A stretch of 64,000 nt of DNA from Flagellimonas lutaonensis. Lineage in GTDB: Bacteria > Bacteroidota > Bacteroidia > Flavobacteriales > Flavobacteriaceae. The position numbers were made by a program, and so were the translations under genes. Of the stretch, positions 16,979 to 26,692 are shown one piece after another. Location: contig NZ_CP011071.1 of NCBI RefSeq assembly GCF_000963865.1, positions 3,210,260-3,274,259 of the forward strand. The letters run 5' to 3'. Under the pieces are notes generated by a model that was not told the DNA's origin, searched no databases, and worked only from the letters and a program-made list of their open reading frames with translations. The first letter of the stretch is position 1. Each line of letters begins with the position of its first letter.

Positions 16979-17372
16979 ATGGTTGTAAGAACCGATCTAA
17001 ATCTACTTCGGTGATGGCCCCATGCGAAGTGTGAAATACTACCTTTTCGTTCTTGACCACCAATAATTGGGGCGATTGGTGCACCACTTGAAATTCTTCG
17101 GCTACCCTATTTGATATATTCCGATGGGCGTGTAGGTCTAAATAGTACAGATCGGCTTCCTCGGCCGAAAACGGGTAGCTTTTTTGAAACCCATTCAAGA
17201 CCATACGACTTATTCCGCAAGTGGTCGAATGCTTGAAGATGACCTGTGGGCGTTCTACAGAATTCTTTTTGATATCATCGATCTGCCCACTGGTTTCCAA
17301 AGGTATCCAAGGTAATGTTCTGGCGGTTTCACTGTTTCCACTCTTTCCGAACAATGCATCGAATAGTACCAT
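16977..17372 (-). CDS. ytxJ: Bacillithiol system redox-active protein YtxJ
   Basis: A 131-residue thioredoxin-like protein with a monothiol site, HSTTCGIS (Cys52), followed by a helix and the cis-Pro strand QSPQLLVVKNEKVVFH near 100-117. This matches the YtxJ family, proposed to act as a monothiol bacilliredoxin-type protein reducing mixed disulfides with bacillithiol. It is cytosolic, with no signal peptide. It converges with the lipoprotein gene and shares the terminator. The upstream region is divergent to clpB, which would fit joint stress control. The presence of the gene suggests this organism makes bacillithiol, although no bshABC gene is in the window. Confidence 0.88.
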   Translation of the reverse strand: MVLFDALFGKSGNSETARTLPWIPLETSGQIDDIKKNSVERPQVIFKHSTTCGISRMVLNGFQKSYPFSAEEADLYYLDLHAHRNISNRVAEEFQVVHQSPQLLVVKNEKVVFHTSHGAITEVDLDRFLQP

Positions 17373-17527
17373 ACGACAAATTTAAGGAATTCGTCGCCCA
17401 ACTTCCAAAACCTTACAACCTGACGAAATGTCCTATATTTTGATTAATTTAGACGACATTTTGACTGTATTTGACCTCTGGTAAGATTGTTGAGCATCAA
17501 TCTAAAAATCTATAAAAACACTGAGAA

Positions 17528-20128
17528 ATGAATTTTAACAATTACACCATAAAATCACAGGAAGCCGTACAACAAGCACAACAACTAGCCCAGTCGTACG
17601 GCCACCAACAGATTGAGAACGAACATTTGTTCAAGGCAATTGGTGAGGTCGATGAAAACGTACTGCCGTTTCTGCTGAAGAAATTGAACGTCAACACCGA
17701 TCTGTTGTCACAGATACTTGAAAAAGAGCTCCAAAGCTTTGCAAAGGTCTCTGGGGGCGATATCATGCTGTCAAGAGAAGCCGGTAAAACTTTGAACGAG
17801 GCCAGTATCGTGGCCAAGAAAATGGGTGATGAGTACGTGTCTATTGAACACCTTATTTTGGCCATTTTCAAGTCGAAAAGCAAGATTTCACAAATCTTAA
17901 AAGACCAAGGGGTCACCGAAAAAGACCTCAATGCGGCCATTCAAGAGTTGCGAAAAGGAGGCAAGGTTACCTCACAAAGTGCCGAAGATACCTATAACGC
18001 GCTCAACAAATATGCTCGAAACCTGAATGCCGAGGCCGATAGTGGTAAGTTGGATCCGGTCATTGGGCGCGATGAAGAAATCAGAAGGGTTCTTCAAATT
18101 CTGTCAAGAAGAACCAAGAACAACCCCATGTTGGTCGGTGAGCCGGGAGTGGGCAAGACCGCCATTGTCGAGGGATTGGCACACCGAATTATACAAGGTG
18201 ATGTGCCAGAAAACCTAAAGGAAAAGACCATTTACTCTCTGGATATGGGAGCCCTGATTGCAGGGGCCAAGTACAAGGGCGAATTTGAAGAGCGGTTGAA
18301 GGCCGTCATCAAAGAGGTTACCTCCTCTGATGGCAACATCGTTTTATTCATTGACGAGATACACACCTTGGTGGGTGCCGGTGGCGGACAGGGAGCAATG
18401 GATGCTGCGAACATTTTAAAACCCGCACTGGCCAGAGGAGAGTTGAGGGCCATAGGTGCCACAACCCTTGATGAGTACCAAAAGTACTTTGAAAAAGACA
18501 AGGCATTGGAACGACGTTTCCAAAAAGTGGTCGTCGATGAGCCCGATACCGAAAGTGCCATATCCATTTTAAGGGGCATCAAAGATAAGTACGAGGCACA
18601 CCACAAGGTGCGTATCAAAGATGAGGCGGTAATCGCTGCCGTAGAGTTGTCGCAGCGCTATATCACCAACCGATTTTTGCCCGACAAGGCCATTGATTTG
18701 ATGGACGAAGCCGCATCAAAGCTGCGAATGGAAATCAATTCAAAGCCCGAAGACCTTGATGTGCTTGACAGAAAGATCATGCAGCTCGAAATAGAAATTG
18801 AGGCCATTAAAAGGGAAAACGATGATGCAAAACTGAAAACGTTGAATCTCGAATTGGCCAATCTCAAAGAAGAGCGAAATGAAATCTTTGCCCAGTGGGA
18901 AAGAGAAAAATCGGTGGTGGACAATATTCAGAAGACGAAACAGGATATTGAAAACTACAAGTTGGAAGCCGAGCGTGCAGAGCGAAACGGAGACTACGGC
19001 AAGGTAGCCGAGCTTCGCTATGGAAAGATCAAGGAAGCACAAGAGCAGCTCGAAAAACTTCAAAAAGAGCTTCAAGAGCAGCAAAAGTCGGGCACCCTTA
19101 TAAAAGAGGAGGTCACCAATGAAGACATTGCAGAGGTAGTGGCAAAATGGACGGGTATTCCAGTAAACAAAATGCTGCAGAGCGAGCGTGAAAAACTTTT
19201 GAAACTCGAAGATGTGCTCCACAAAAGGGTGGTCGGCCAAGAAGAGGCCATAGAAGCCGTTTCAGATGCCATTAGAAGAAGCAGGGCCGGCCTGCAAGAT
19301 GCCAAGAGGCCCATTGGGTCGTTTATGTTCTTGGGTACCACGGGTGTCGGTAAGACAGAACTTGCCAAGACACTGGCAGAATATCTGTTCGACGACGAGA
19401 ACGCGCTTACCAGAATCGATATGAGCGAGTACCAAGAGCGCCATTCAGTAAGCAGATTGGTGGGTGCACCTCCCGGTTATGTTGGGTACGATGAGGGGGG
19501 ACAATTGACAGAGGCTGTTCGCCGAAGGCCTTATTCGGTAATTCTTCTGGATGAGATTGAAAAGGCACACCCCGATACGTTCAACATCTTGTTGCAGGTT
19601 CTTGATGAAGGAAGGTTGACGGACAACAAAGGCCGGGTAGCCGATTTTAAGAACTGCATCATCATTATGACGAGCAATATGGGAAGCCACATCATTCAAG
19701 AAAAGTTCGAGAACAACAAAGATCTTCACAGTGCCACTGAAGCGGCCAAGGTCGAGGTGTTGGGCTTGTTGCGCAAAACAATACGCCCTGAGTTCTTGAA
19801 CCGTATCGATGATATCATCATGTTCACACCGCTCAATAAGGATGACATCAAAAAAATTGTGGAATTGCAGCTTGACAAGCTCAAAAAGATGCTTGAAAAA
19901 CAGCACATCACAATCGATGCCACCGAAGATGCGGTCGAATATCTGGCAACAAAGGGCTTTGATCCCCAATATGGTGCAAGGCCTATCAAGCGCTTGATTC
20001 AAAAAGAAGTCTTGAATAAGCTGTCAAAAGAGATGTTGGCAGGCAATGTCAAAAGTGACAGCATTGTGCTTATCGATTCGTTTGACAACGAGCTGGTCTT
20101 CAGAAACCAAAACGAGTTGGTAGAGTAA
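17528..20128 (+). CDS. clpB: ATP-dependent disaggregase ClpB
   Basis: An 866-residue Hsp100 protein. The N-domain with two Clp_N repeats covers 1-145. NBD1 carries Walker A GEPGVGKT at 204-211 and a downstream Walker B ([10 protein letters not shown]). The coiled-coil middle domain spans about 400-530. NBD2 carries Walker A GTTGVGKT at 603-610 and Walker [14 protein letters not shown], and the D2 C-terminal domain follows. The length and the presence of the M-domain distinguish ClpB from ClpA/ClpC, and no ClpP-binding IGF/L loop was noticed. It rescues aggregated proteins with DnaK. It is monocistronic, with a strong terminator at 20150-20186. The promoter region includes TGTATTTG near 17467, a partial promoter box. 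Confidence 0.98.
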   Translation: MNFNNYTIKSQEAVQQAQQLAQSYGHQQIENEHLFKAIGEVDENVLPFLLKKLNVNTDLLSQILEKELQSFAKVSGGDIMLSREAGKTLNEASIVAKKMGDEYVSIEHLILAIFKSKSKISQILKDQGVTEKDLNAAIQELRKGGKVTSQSAEDTYNALNKYARNLNAEADSGKLDPVIGRDEEIRRVLQILSRRTKNNPMLVGEPGVGKTAIVEGLAHRIIQGDVPENLKEKTIYSLDMGALIAGAKYKGEFEERLKAVIKEVTSSDGNIVLFIDEIHTLVGAGGGQGAMDAANILKPALARGELRAIGATTLDEYQKYFEKDKALERRFQKVVVDEPDTESAISILRGIKDKYEAHHKVRIKDEAVIAAVELSQRYITNRFLPDKAIDLMDEAASKLRMEINSKPEDLDVLDRKIMQLEIEIEAIKRENDDAKLKTLNLELANLKEERNEIFAQWEREKSVVDNIQKTKQDIENYKLEAERAERNGDYGKVAELRYGKIKEAQEQLEKLQKELQEQQKSGTLIKEEVTNEDIAEVVAKWTGIPVNKMLQSEREKLLKLEDVLHKRVVGQEEAIEAVSDAIRRSRAGLQDAKRPIGSFMFLGTTGVGKTELAKTLAEYLFDDENALTRIDMSEYQERHSVSRLVGAPPGYVGYDEGGQLTEAVRRRPYSVILLDEIEKAHPDTFNILLQVLDEGRLTDNKGRVADFKNCIIIMTSNMGSHIIQEKFENNKDLHSATEAAKVEVLGLLRKTIRPEFLNRIDDIIMFTPLNKDDIKKIVELQLDKLKKMLEKQHITIDATEDAVEYLATKGFDPQYGARPIKRLIQKEVLNKLSKEMLAGNVKSDSIVLIDSFDNELVFRNQNELVE

Positions 20129-20149
20129 ACATATATTCAAATTGTGTAG

Positions 20150-20186
20150 AAGTCCTTTCCCGTAAACAATCGGGGAAGGACTTTTT
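20150..20186 (+). terminator. Terminator after clpB
   Basis: The stem AAGTCCTTTCCCG / CGGGGAAGGACTT with loop TAAACAAT and T-run TTTTTG begins about 20 bases after the clpB stop. The arms pair over about 12 positions with one mismatch. Confidence 0.88.
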
Positions 20187-20254
20187 GTTTTTAAGGAAAT
20201 AGCTGCACTTTTTTGCACCAAATCTTTATTTTAGCAGCTATTCAGACCTATACC

Positions 20255-21568
20255 ATGCCAATTGTTATCGCCCTTTTGGGCATTCTACTGCTTTTTTTAT
20301 TGATTGCCCGGGTAAAACTCAACGCATTTTTGGCATTCATTATCGTTTGTCTCTTTGTCGGAATTTTCCAGGGGATGGATCTAGAGTTACTCGTCAAATC
20401 CATTCAAAGGGGCATCGGGAATACGCTGGGTTTTTTGGTGTTGATCTTGGGGTTGGGTGCCATGTTGGGCAAATTGGTTGCTGATAGTGGTGCCGCCCAA
20501 CGTATCACCACAAAACTGGTTGACAAGTTCGGGGTAAAAAACGTACAATGGGCCATGGTTGTAACGGGTTTTATTGTGGGGATACCCATGTTCTATTCGG
20601 TAGGCTTCGTTATTTTGATTCCCTTGGTGTTCACCATTGCAATGTCAACAGGGCTTCCCCTGCTCTATGTGGGCCTTCCCATGTTGACATCTTTGTCGGT
20701 CACCCATGGCTATCTGCCCCCCCACCCTGCTCCCACCGCCATTGCGGCTATGTTCAATGCAGATATCGGAAAAACACTGTTGTACGGTATCATCATTGCC
20801 ATTCCAGCGATTTTGGTGGCGGGGCCATTGTTTGCCCGCACTATAAAAAACATAGAGGCGAAACCCTTGGAAGAATTTTATAATCCCGAGTTGATTCCCG
20901 AAGAAAAGCTTCCCTCTACCACCAATAGTATCTTGAGTGCCCTTTCACCCATTATTTTGATCGGTTTGGGCATTGGTGCTGAGCAATTGTTGAACGAAGG
21001 CTTGTTGCAAAACATTTTGGTCTTTATAGGAAATCCTGTAATCGCCCTATTGATATCAGTACTGGTTGCGGTGTACACCCTGGGTGTGGCAAGGGGCAAG
21101 ACCATGAAAACCGTTATGAAGTCGCTCTCTGCATCCGTATCGAGCATCACCATGATATTGCTCATCATCGCAGGGGCCGGTGCCTTGAAAGAGGTGTTGA
21201 TAGACAGTAAGGTGAGTGATTACATCGCTGCCACCCTTGAGGGATCCAGTGTTTCACCCTTGATTCTGGCATGGCTCATCGCAACTGCCATTCGCGTAAG
21301 TGTGGGTTCGGCCACCGTAGCCGGTTTGACTGCAGCTGGTATTGTGTTGCCGCTGGCCTCGGGTACCGGGGTAAGCACTGAATTGATGGTGCTGGCCATC
21401 GGGTCTGGCAGTTTGATGCTTTCGCATGTCAACGATACAGGTTTTTGGATGTTCAAAGAATATTTCAATCTCACTGTCAAAGAAACACTGGCCACCTGGA
21501 CAGTAATGGAAACCCTTGTGGGCATCATGGGTCTGTTGGGTGTTTTGGCCCTAAACGCAATACTTTAA
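20255..21568 (+). CDS. GntP-family permease
   Basis: A 437-residue integral membrane protein from the ATG at 20255 (a TTG at 20213 would add 14 residues). There are about 12-14 hydrophobic helices. Family motifs include GLGAMLGKLVADSGAA near the first third, the GYLPPHPAP stretch, which is typical of gluconate/H+ symporters, and SHVNDTGFWMFKEYF near the C-terminus. GntP proteins import gluconate or other small acids with protons. Here the gene leads a unit with RidA, a D-threonine aldolase-like enzyme and a dipeptidase, so the substrate may instead be a D-amino acid or hydroxy acid. A gluconokinase lies 15 kb away at 36165, so gluconate remains an alternative. Confidence 0.88.
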   Translation: MPIVIALLGILLLFLLIARVKLNAFLAFIIVCLFVGIFQGMDLELLVKSIQRGIGNTLGFLVLILGLGAMLGKLVADSGAAQRITTKLVDKFGVKNVQWAMVVTGFIVGIPMFYSVGFVILIPLVFTIAMSTGLPLLYVGLPMLTSLSVTHGYLPPHPAPTAIAAMFNADIGKTLLYGIIIAIPAILVAGPLFARTIKNIEAKPLEEFYNPELIPEEKLPSTTNSILSALSPIILIGLGIGAEQLLNEGLLQNILVFIGNPVIALLISVLVAVYTLGVARGKTMKTVMKSLSASVSSITMILLIIAGAGALKEVLIDSKVSDYIAATLEGSSVSPLILAWLIATAIRVSVGSATVAGLTAAGIVLPLASGTGVSTELMVLAIGSGSLMLSHVNDTGFWMFKEYFNLTVKETLATWTVMETLVGIMGLLGVLALNAIL

Positions 21569-21602
21569 AAATGATAGGGCATTCATTTACAAACATTAAA
21601 AT

Positions 21603-21630
21603 CTGTCACTTCGAGCGCAGTCGAGAAGTT
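21603..21630 (+). repeat. Dispersed hairpin repeat containing TTCGAGCGCAGTCGA
   Basis: The sequence CTGTCACTTCGAGCGCAGTCGAGAAGTT can fold on ACTTC/GAAGT with the inner TCGA...TCGA. The 15-base core occurs again inverted at 41744-41762. It lies in the gap between the permease and RidA genes of one unit, where it could affect mRNA stability. Confidence 0.6.
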
Positions 21631-21672
21631 TTAAAAAGCATAACTTGTTTGTATTACTGAAAATTGAATAAT

Positions 21673-22140
21673 ATGAAAACGCCTCCTTCAGAAAGGATCA
21701 AAGAACTGAATTTGAAATTTCCACCGGCACCAAAACCTTTGGGCGTTTATAGACCCATATTGGTGGTTGATAATTTTTTGTACGTTTCGGGGCAAGGCAC
21801 TGTTGACTTTGATGGTTCGCTGATCAAGGGACGGGCAGGCGACACTATGGACAAAGACCAAGCGAAGCAAGCGGCACGCCAAGTGGGGCTCACCATGCTT
21901 TCTACCATTATGACACATTTTGGAAGTTTGGACAAAATTAAAAGGGTGGTCAAGGTACTGGGAATGGTGAACTGCACCCCTGATTTTGAGCAACACCCCT
22001 ACGTAATCAATGGTTTCAGCGAATTGATGGCAGACGTTTTTGGCAACGAAAACGGCATCGGTGTCAGAAGTGCCGTGGGCATGATGTTGCCCGACAACAT
22101 TCCGGTCGAAATTGAGGCCATGTTTGAATTATACAAATAG
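21673..22140 (+). CDS. RidA-family protein
   Basis: A 155-residue protein from the ATG at 21673 (a TTG at 21664 is also possible). It has the YjgF/YER057c/UK114 fold. Visible features are FLYVSGQGTVDFDG near the N-terminal third, a central helix with the Q/G pattern, and RSAVGMMLPDNIPVEIEAM at the end, whose Arg and Glu occupy family ligand positions. RidA proteins hydrolyse reactive enamine/imine intermediates formed by PLP enzymes. It is placed 3 bases before a D-threonine aldolase-like gene, so the likely role is clearing 2-aminoacrylate-type products made from D-amino acids. It is longer than the 125-130 residues of classical RidA. Confidence 0.87.
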   Translation: MKTPPSERIKELNLKFPPAPKPLGVYRPILVVDNFLYVSGQGTVDFDGSLIKGRAGDTMDKDQAKQAARQVGLTMLSTIMTHFGSLDKIKRVVKVLGMVNCTPDFEQHPYVINGFSELMADVFGNENGIGVRSAVGMMLPDNIPVEIEAMFELYK

Positions 22141-22142
22141 CC

Positions 22143-23255
22143 ATGCCACAAGATTGGTACGTACTGCATAATACCGATCATTTGGTTACACCGTCTTTGG
22201 TGGTATACCCCGAGCGTATTTCCAAAAACATAGCAACCATGATCAAGATGGCGGGTGGCCCAAGTTCACTCAGGCCACACGTAAAGACCTATAAAATGGC
22301 CGATATAGTGAACATGCAGCTAGACCAGGGGATCGATAAATTCAAATGTGCCACAATAGCCGAGGCCGAGCTATTGGCAATCTGTAAAGTGAAAGACGTG
22401 CTTTTGGCCATGCAACCTGTGGGTGCAACTATTGATAGGTATGTGCAACTGACCAAAAAATATGCAGACACCACTTTTTCAACCTTGGTAGACAACATTG
22501 GAACCATTGATGGGTTACAGGCTGCTGCCAGCAAGAATGGAATGCAGATACATGTCTGGTTGGATGTCAATAATGGCATGAACCGGACGGGAATACCTCC
22601 TGACAGCTCCGCTGTAAAATGCTACACGGCGATTGCTGAATCACCAAACCTAACGGCAAAGGGCCTGCACGTATATGATGGCCATTTTCGAAATCCCGAC
22701 TTCCAAAAGCGTAAAACAGCATGTGATACAGCTTTTGAACAAGTGGAGCAATTGAAAGACGACATTATCAAACTGGGAATGGAAGTTCCTGATATAGTGG
22801 TGGGCGGATCACCCACTTTTCCGGTACACTGTAAGCGCAAAAACGTTCAAAAATCGCCCGGCACTACCCTGCTCTGGGACCAAGGCTATAGCGACATTTT
22901 GCCCGAACTTGACTTTGAGTGCGCCGCGGTTTTGATAACCCGTATTGTCAGTAAGCCTGCCCCAAACCATTTTTGCCTGGACCTTGGGCATAAATCGGTC
23001 GCCCCAGAAATGCCGTTCCCAAGAGTGAAATTTTTGAACCTAGAAAGTAAGAGCGAACAAATAAAACACAGTGAAGAGCACCTGGTCGTTCGTTCTGAAA
23101 ATTCCAACCAATATAACGTAGGTGATCTTTTCTATGCCATACCCTATCATATTTGTCCAACGGTTGCACGATACGATGAGGTTTATGTGGCAAGAAACAA
23201 CCAAGTGGAAGCTGTTTGGAAAGTGGCCGCAAGAAGCAATAAAATCACTATTTAG
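22143..23255 (+). CDS. D-threonine aldolase / D-serine dehydratase-like PLP enzyme
   Basis: A 370-residue alanine racemase-type (fold III) PLP enzyme. The Schiff-base lysine is K48 in SLRPHVKTYK, the RPHxKTxK motif of the D-TA/D-SD family. The central part contains LDVNNGMNRTGI and VVGGSPTFP, with phosphate-binding residues. Near the C-terminus PYHICPTVARYDE matches the metal-binding HxC-type motif of this family. Members cleave D-threonine to glycine and acetaldehyde or dehydrate D-serine; the choice cannot be made from sequence. It is cytosolic. It is coupled to RidA (2-base gap) and to a dipeptidase (8-base gap), supporting a D-amino-acid catabolic unit. Confidence 0.9.
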   Translation: MPQDWYVLHNTDHLVTPSLVVYPERISKNIATMIKMAGGPSSLRPHVKTYKMADIVNMQLDQGIDKFKCATIAEAELLAICKVKDVLLAMQPVGATIDRYVQLTKKYADTTFSTLVDNIGTIDGLQAAASKNGMQIHVWLDVNNGMNRTGIPPDSSAVKCYTAIAESPNLTAKGLHVYDGHFRNPDFQKRKTACDTAFEQVEQLKDDIIKLGMEVPDIVVGGSPTFPVHCKRKNVQKSPGTTLLWDQGYSDILPELDFECAAVLITRIVSKPAPNHFCLDLGHKSVAPEMPFPRVKFLNLESKSEQIKHSEEHLVVRSENSNQYNVGDLFYAIPYHICPTVARYDEVYVARNNQVEAVWKVAARSNKITI

Positions 23256-23263
23256 ATAACACA

Positions 23264-24328
23264 ATGTTCATATTCGATGCCCATTTGGACCTTGCCATGA
23301 ACGCCATGGAGTGGAACCGTGACCTTACCTTGCCAGTTGCCAAAATCAGGGAGCGTGAAAAGGGTATGAACGACAAACCTGACCGAGGCAACAATACAGT
23401 TTCGCTGCCCGCCATGCGAGATGGCAACATCGGCTTGTGCGTGGCCACACAGATAGCCCGTTATGTAAGTGATGACAGCACCCTGCCCGGCTGGCATTCA
23501 CAACAACAGGCTTGGGCACAGACCCAAGGCCAGCTCGCATGGTACAAGAGTATGGAAGAGGCGGGAGAAATGGTGCAGATTACCAATACTGAAGAACTAA
23601 ATACCCACTTTGCACTGTGGACAAATGGTGGTTCAAATAAGCCCATAGGCTATATTCTGAGCCTAGAAGGAGCCGATTCGATTGTTGACATACACTATTT
23701 GGAGAAATCGTACGAATCGGGGTTAAGGGCCATTGGGCCTGCGCATTATGGTCCCGGGGTATATGCACACGGAACCAATGCCGACGGTGGAATTGGCAGA
23801 AAAGGACGTGAACTACTCAAAAAAGTAGAAGAACTGAACCTAATTTTGGATGTGACCCACTTGTGCGACACCAGTTTTTGGGAAACCTTGGACACTTATA
23901 AGGGCCCTGTATGGGCAAGCCATAACAACTGTAGGGCATTGGTTGACCATAATCGGCAATTTTCTGATTTGCAGATAAAAGAACTCATAAAAAGAAAGTC
24001 TGTAATCGGGGTTGCGCTAGATGCATGGATGATGGTACCCAACTGGATACGCGGCAAATCGACGCCCCAAGATATGGGTGTCAGTTTAGAGCAAATGGCA
24101 GACAACATTGACCATATCTGTCAACTTGCGGGGAATGCCCTGCATGTTGGCATCGGTACTGATTTGGATGGCGCATTCGGAAAAGAACAGTGCCCAACCG
24201 ACCTAGATACCATTGCCGACTTACAGAAACTACCTGATTTGCTTAAAAAAAGGGGCTATTCAAAAAATGACATCACCCGTATTATGCAAGGAAATTTCAT
24301 TCGTTTCTTGCAGCAGGCCTGGAGATGA
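23264..24328 (+). CDS. Membrane-dipeptidase-family (M19) dipeptidase
   Basis: A 354-residue renal-dipeptidase-type metallopeptidase. The first metal site is FDAHLDLAMNAME (HxD) at the N-terminus; ILSLEGAD and LILDVTHLCD follow, and GIGTDLDGAFG near 290-305 is the signature of the last active-site strand. M19 enzymes use two zinc ions to cleave dipeptides, often with a D-residue at the C-terminal position. No signal peptide is present, so it acts in the cytosol. As the last gene of the permease/RidA/D-TA unit, its likely job is to release D-amino acids from imported peptides for the aldolase. The length is slightly short but all metal motifs are present. Confidence 0.9.
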   Translation: MFIFDAHLDLAMNAMEWNRDLTLPVAKIREREKGMNDKPDRGNNTVSLPAMRDGNIGLCVATQIARYVSDDSTLPGWHSQQQAWAQTQGQLAWYKSMEEAGEMVQITNTEELNTHFALWTNGGSNKPIGYILSLEGADSIVDIHYLEKSYESGLRAIGPAHYGPGVYAHGTNADGGIGRKGRELLKKVEELNLILDVTHLCDTSFWETLDTYKGPVWASHNNCRALVDHNRQFSDLQIKELIKRKSVIGVALDAWMMVPNWIRGKSTPQDMGVSLEQMADNIDHICQLAGNALHVGIGTDLDGAFGKEQCPTDLDTIADLQKLPDLLKKRGYSKNDITRIMQGNFIRFLQQAWR

Positions 24329-24334
24329 TCTTTT

Positions 24335-24354
24335 ATGAAAGGATAACATTTCAT
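24335..24354. promoter_or_regulatory. Inverted repeat ATGAAA-N8-TTTCAT before TetR gene
   Basis: Perfect 6-bp arms lie between the dipeptidase stop and the TetR start. A second AT-rich near-palindrome (ATATAT...ATATAT) follows at about 24369-24387. Either could be the TetR operator; binding is not shown. Confidence 0.3.
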
Positions 24355-24411
24355 TCATACCATACAGTATATATATTTTCATATATTAGTCTCGAATTAC
24401 CAATCACCAAA

Positions 24412-25008
24412 ATGTCGACCAAAGCCGAACGAACCACAGCGTACATAATCGAAACCGTAGCTCCCATCTTCAACAAGTTTGGTTACGTGGGCACCAGCAT
24501 GAGCGATTTGACCGATGCCACTGGCTTGACGAAGGGTGCCATCTATGGTAATTTTGAGAATAAAGAAGCTTTGGCCCTTTCGGCCTTCGAGTATAACCGC
24601 AACAAGTTGCTCGAAGCCTTGGATGAAAAATTGGGGGTTGAGGGCACCGCAATGAAGAAAATATTCTCGCTGCTCAACTTTTACAGGCAATACGATGTTT
24701 TTACGTTGCCCATGGGCGGTTGTCCGATACTCAACGTAGGGGTCGATGCCCAGCACAACAACGAGTTATTGGCCGCTGCAGCCAAAGAAACCATTAAAGA
24801 AGTCGAGGGGAAGATTGCCCTCGTGCTCGAGAACGGGGTAAACAGCCGTGAAATATACCTGCCGGTAACACCACTTCAGTTCGCCAAACAGCTGTACACC
24901 ATGCTTCAGGGGGCCGTGGCCATGGCGACCATGACCCGTGACCGAAAATACCTGATGAACACCACTGCCTACCTTGAGCAGTTGGTCATGAAAGAAATCA
25001 AAAAATAG
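24412..25008 (+). CDS. TetR/AcrR-family transcriptional regulator
   Basis: A 198-residue protein from the ATG at 24412 (the reading frame extends upstream to 24325 without a likely start). The N-terminal TetR HTH domain reads FNKFGYVGTSMSDLTDATGLTKGAIYGNFENKEAL over residues about 20-55, a textbook match. The rest is an all-helical ligand-binding and dimerisation domain with MGGCPILNVGVDAQ, seen in many AcrR-type members. It follows the dipeptidase on the same strand with an 83-base gap containing inverted repeats, so it may control that unit or only itself. The inducer is unknown. It converges with the PorP-like gene. Confidence 0.92.
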   Translation: MSTKAERTTAYIIETVAPIFNKFGYVGTSMSDLTDATGLTKGAIYGNFENKEALALSAFEYNRNKLLEALDEKLGVEGTAMKKIFSLLNFYRQYDVFTLPMGGCPILNVGVDAQHNNELLAAAAKETIKEVEGKIALVLENGVNSREIYLPVTPLQFAKQLYTMLQGAVAMATMTRDRKYLMNTTAYLEQLVMKEIKK

Positions 25009-25019
25009 TTTTTAAGATA

Positions 25020-26615
25020 TTATTGCTTCACCCTGAAAATCCAAGTCTTGTCTGGGTATTTTCCATAATATTTGCTGTCGCGTGCCTTTCGGGCCTCTTC
25101 AATGGTATCATAACGTTCTAAATACACATAGTTGTAGCCGTTCAGCTCTCTGAAGAACGATTTGGGCTCGAGGCCCTTGGCCTTTAAATCCTTCATAAAG
25201 GCATCAAAATATTTTTTGGTGCCGAACACATTGGCGATGAGGTAGAAGCCGGGTTCGAGACCATCGGCCGTGGTCACCTCTTCGTATTTTTCACCGGGCT
25301 TCACCTCTACCTTTTCTTCAACGGCTTTGGCAATACTATCCTTTTTACGCTGCTCGGCCAATAATTGTCGCTCGCGTTGGGCTGCCTTTTCAAGTGAGTC
25401 TTTTTCTTTTTTGAGCCGCTCTTCGTTCTGTTTGACCTGGGCTATCGAATCTTGTTGTTTTTTCAACTTTTCGGTCGCCTCCTCTAACATCGCAATGGAA
25501 TCACGCTGCTTTTTCAATCGTTCAGCTGCAGCAATGGAATCCTGTTTACGTTTCCTTTCTTGTGCCAATGCTGCTTGTCTCTCTTCTTTTTTGCGTTGCT
25601 CTTCGGCTTTCCGTTCAACTTCTTCATTTTCTTCTACAGCAGGCTCTTCACTTGGTTCAATGGGAATTTGTTCTGCCGGTGCATCATCGGCTTCTTCCAT
25701 GGTCTCTCTATTCTTTCCTTTCCCAAAGTGATAAGAGGCAATAAGTTCGATTGTCGATTGCTCACGGGAAAGTTCTTGGTCTGTGGAAAATTCAGCCAAC
25801 GCACCAATTGAGAATTTTTCGAACAAGGTTGCCCCTACACCTGCCGAAAAGCCGTAAAAACTGTTGTAACCACCCTGTACCCAAAAAATGGAGCTGGAAA
25901 GCAACGCATTCAAGCCTATCTGTGTGTCGGCATTCAGTCTGGACCGCACATATAGCAATGGTCTTACATAGCTTTCGCCAGCTGCATCGAACAGGTAGAC
26001 GGGCAGGTCGTAACCCATGACCCCATTAAAAATCACATCAGATGCTTCCCTATCAGTGTCGCTTAAGTTTAGGTCAAGAACATTTTCCAAGGCCATCCCC
26101 ACAGAGAACGCACCTGACTGAAGGCGTACCCCGGGGGTCATCTGTAAAACAAAACTGTTCGAAGTTTCGAGCTGGGGCAAATCCAATTCATTGTCTTCCA
26201 CAAAACGGTCATCGGCAAGTTCTTGTTGAAACCCAAATACGTTGGCACCTACCAAGAGAGTGGTCTCCCCTCCAAGAAAAAAGGAATGGGCATAGTTCAA
26301 AAGGGCGCCCCTATTGAGAAAGATTCCCGTGTTGTTCTGCAAAAATCCCACCCCAAATGAAGATTCGGGCGTAATACGCCCAGAATAATTGAAGAACAAT
26401 GTGGTGGGGTTTCCATCAATGCGCTGCCATTGCCAACGGCTCCAAACCGAAAGTGAGTTCGGGTTATTTCGGTCGTAAGAAAAAGTAGGGTTGAAAAGAC
26501 TTGAATTGAATTGTTTGAGATTATGCTGTCGCATATCTTCGGGCAACGAAACATCTTGTGCCAACACTATGATATGCAAGCATAGGAACAGGCCCAAAAC
26601 AAGAACGTTTCGCAT
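25020..26615 (-). CDS. PorP/SprF-family protein with coiled coil and SPOR-like C-terminus
   Basis: A 531-residue protein. The signal peptide MRNVLVLGLFLCLHIIVLAQ is followed by a PorP/SprF outer-membrane beta-barrel-like domain (about 20-310; for example NNPNSLSVWSRWQWQRIDG near the start). A long Lys/Glu/Arg/Gln-rich coiled coil with repeated QDSIA units covers about 320-440. A C-terminal domain, GFYLIANVFGTKKYFDAF to the end, resembles SPOR-type peptidoglycan-binding folds. PorP/SprF proteins work with type IX secretion and gliding, anchoring surface adhesins. The fusion of barrel, coiled coil and SPOR-like domain suggests a link between outer membrane and cell wall. No SprB-like adhesin gene is adjacent. 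Confidence 0.87.
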   Translation of the reverse strand: MRNVLVLGLFLCLHIIVLAQDVSLPEDMRQHNLKQFNSSLFNPTFSYDRNNPNSLSVWSRWQWQRIDGNPTTLFFNYSGRITPESSFGVGFLQNNTGIFLNRGALLNYAHSFFLGGETTLLVGANVFGFQQELADDRFVEDNELDLPQLETSNSFVLQMTPGVRLQSGAFSVGMALENVLDLNLSDTDREASDVIFNGVMGYDLPVYLFDAAGESYVRPLLYVRSRLNADTQIGLNALLSSSIFWVQGGYNSFYGFSAGVGATLFEKFSIGALAEFSTDQELSREQSTIELIASYHFGKGKNRETMEEADDAPAEQIPIEPSEEPAVEENEEVERKAEEQRKKEERQAALAQERKRKQDSIAAAERLKKQRDSIAMLEEATEKLKKQQDSIAQVKQNEERLKKEKDSLEKAAQRERQLLAEQRKKDSIAKAVEEKVEVKPGEKYEEVTTADGLEPGFYLIANVFGTKKYFDAFMKDLKAKGLEPKSFFRELNGYNYVYLERYDTIEEARKARDSKYYGKYPDKTWIFRVKQ

Positions 26616-26692
26616 ATCAATATTAAAATTTAATGCTATTTTTAGCGTTGGTAGAGAATAGTAACCTGAACAACGTCAACATGATAAAACTA

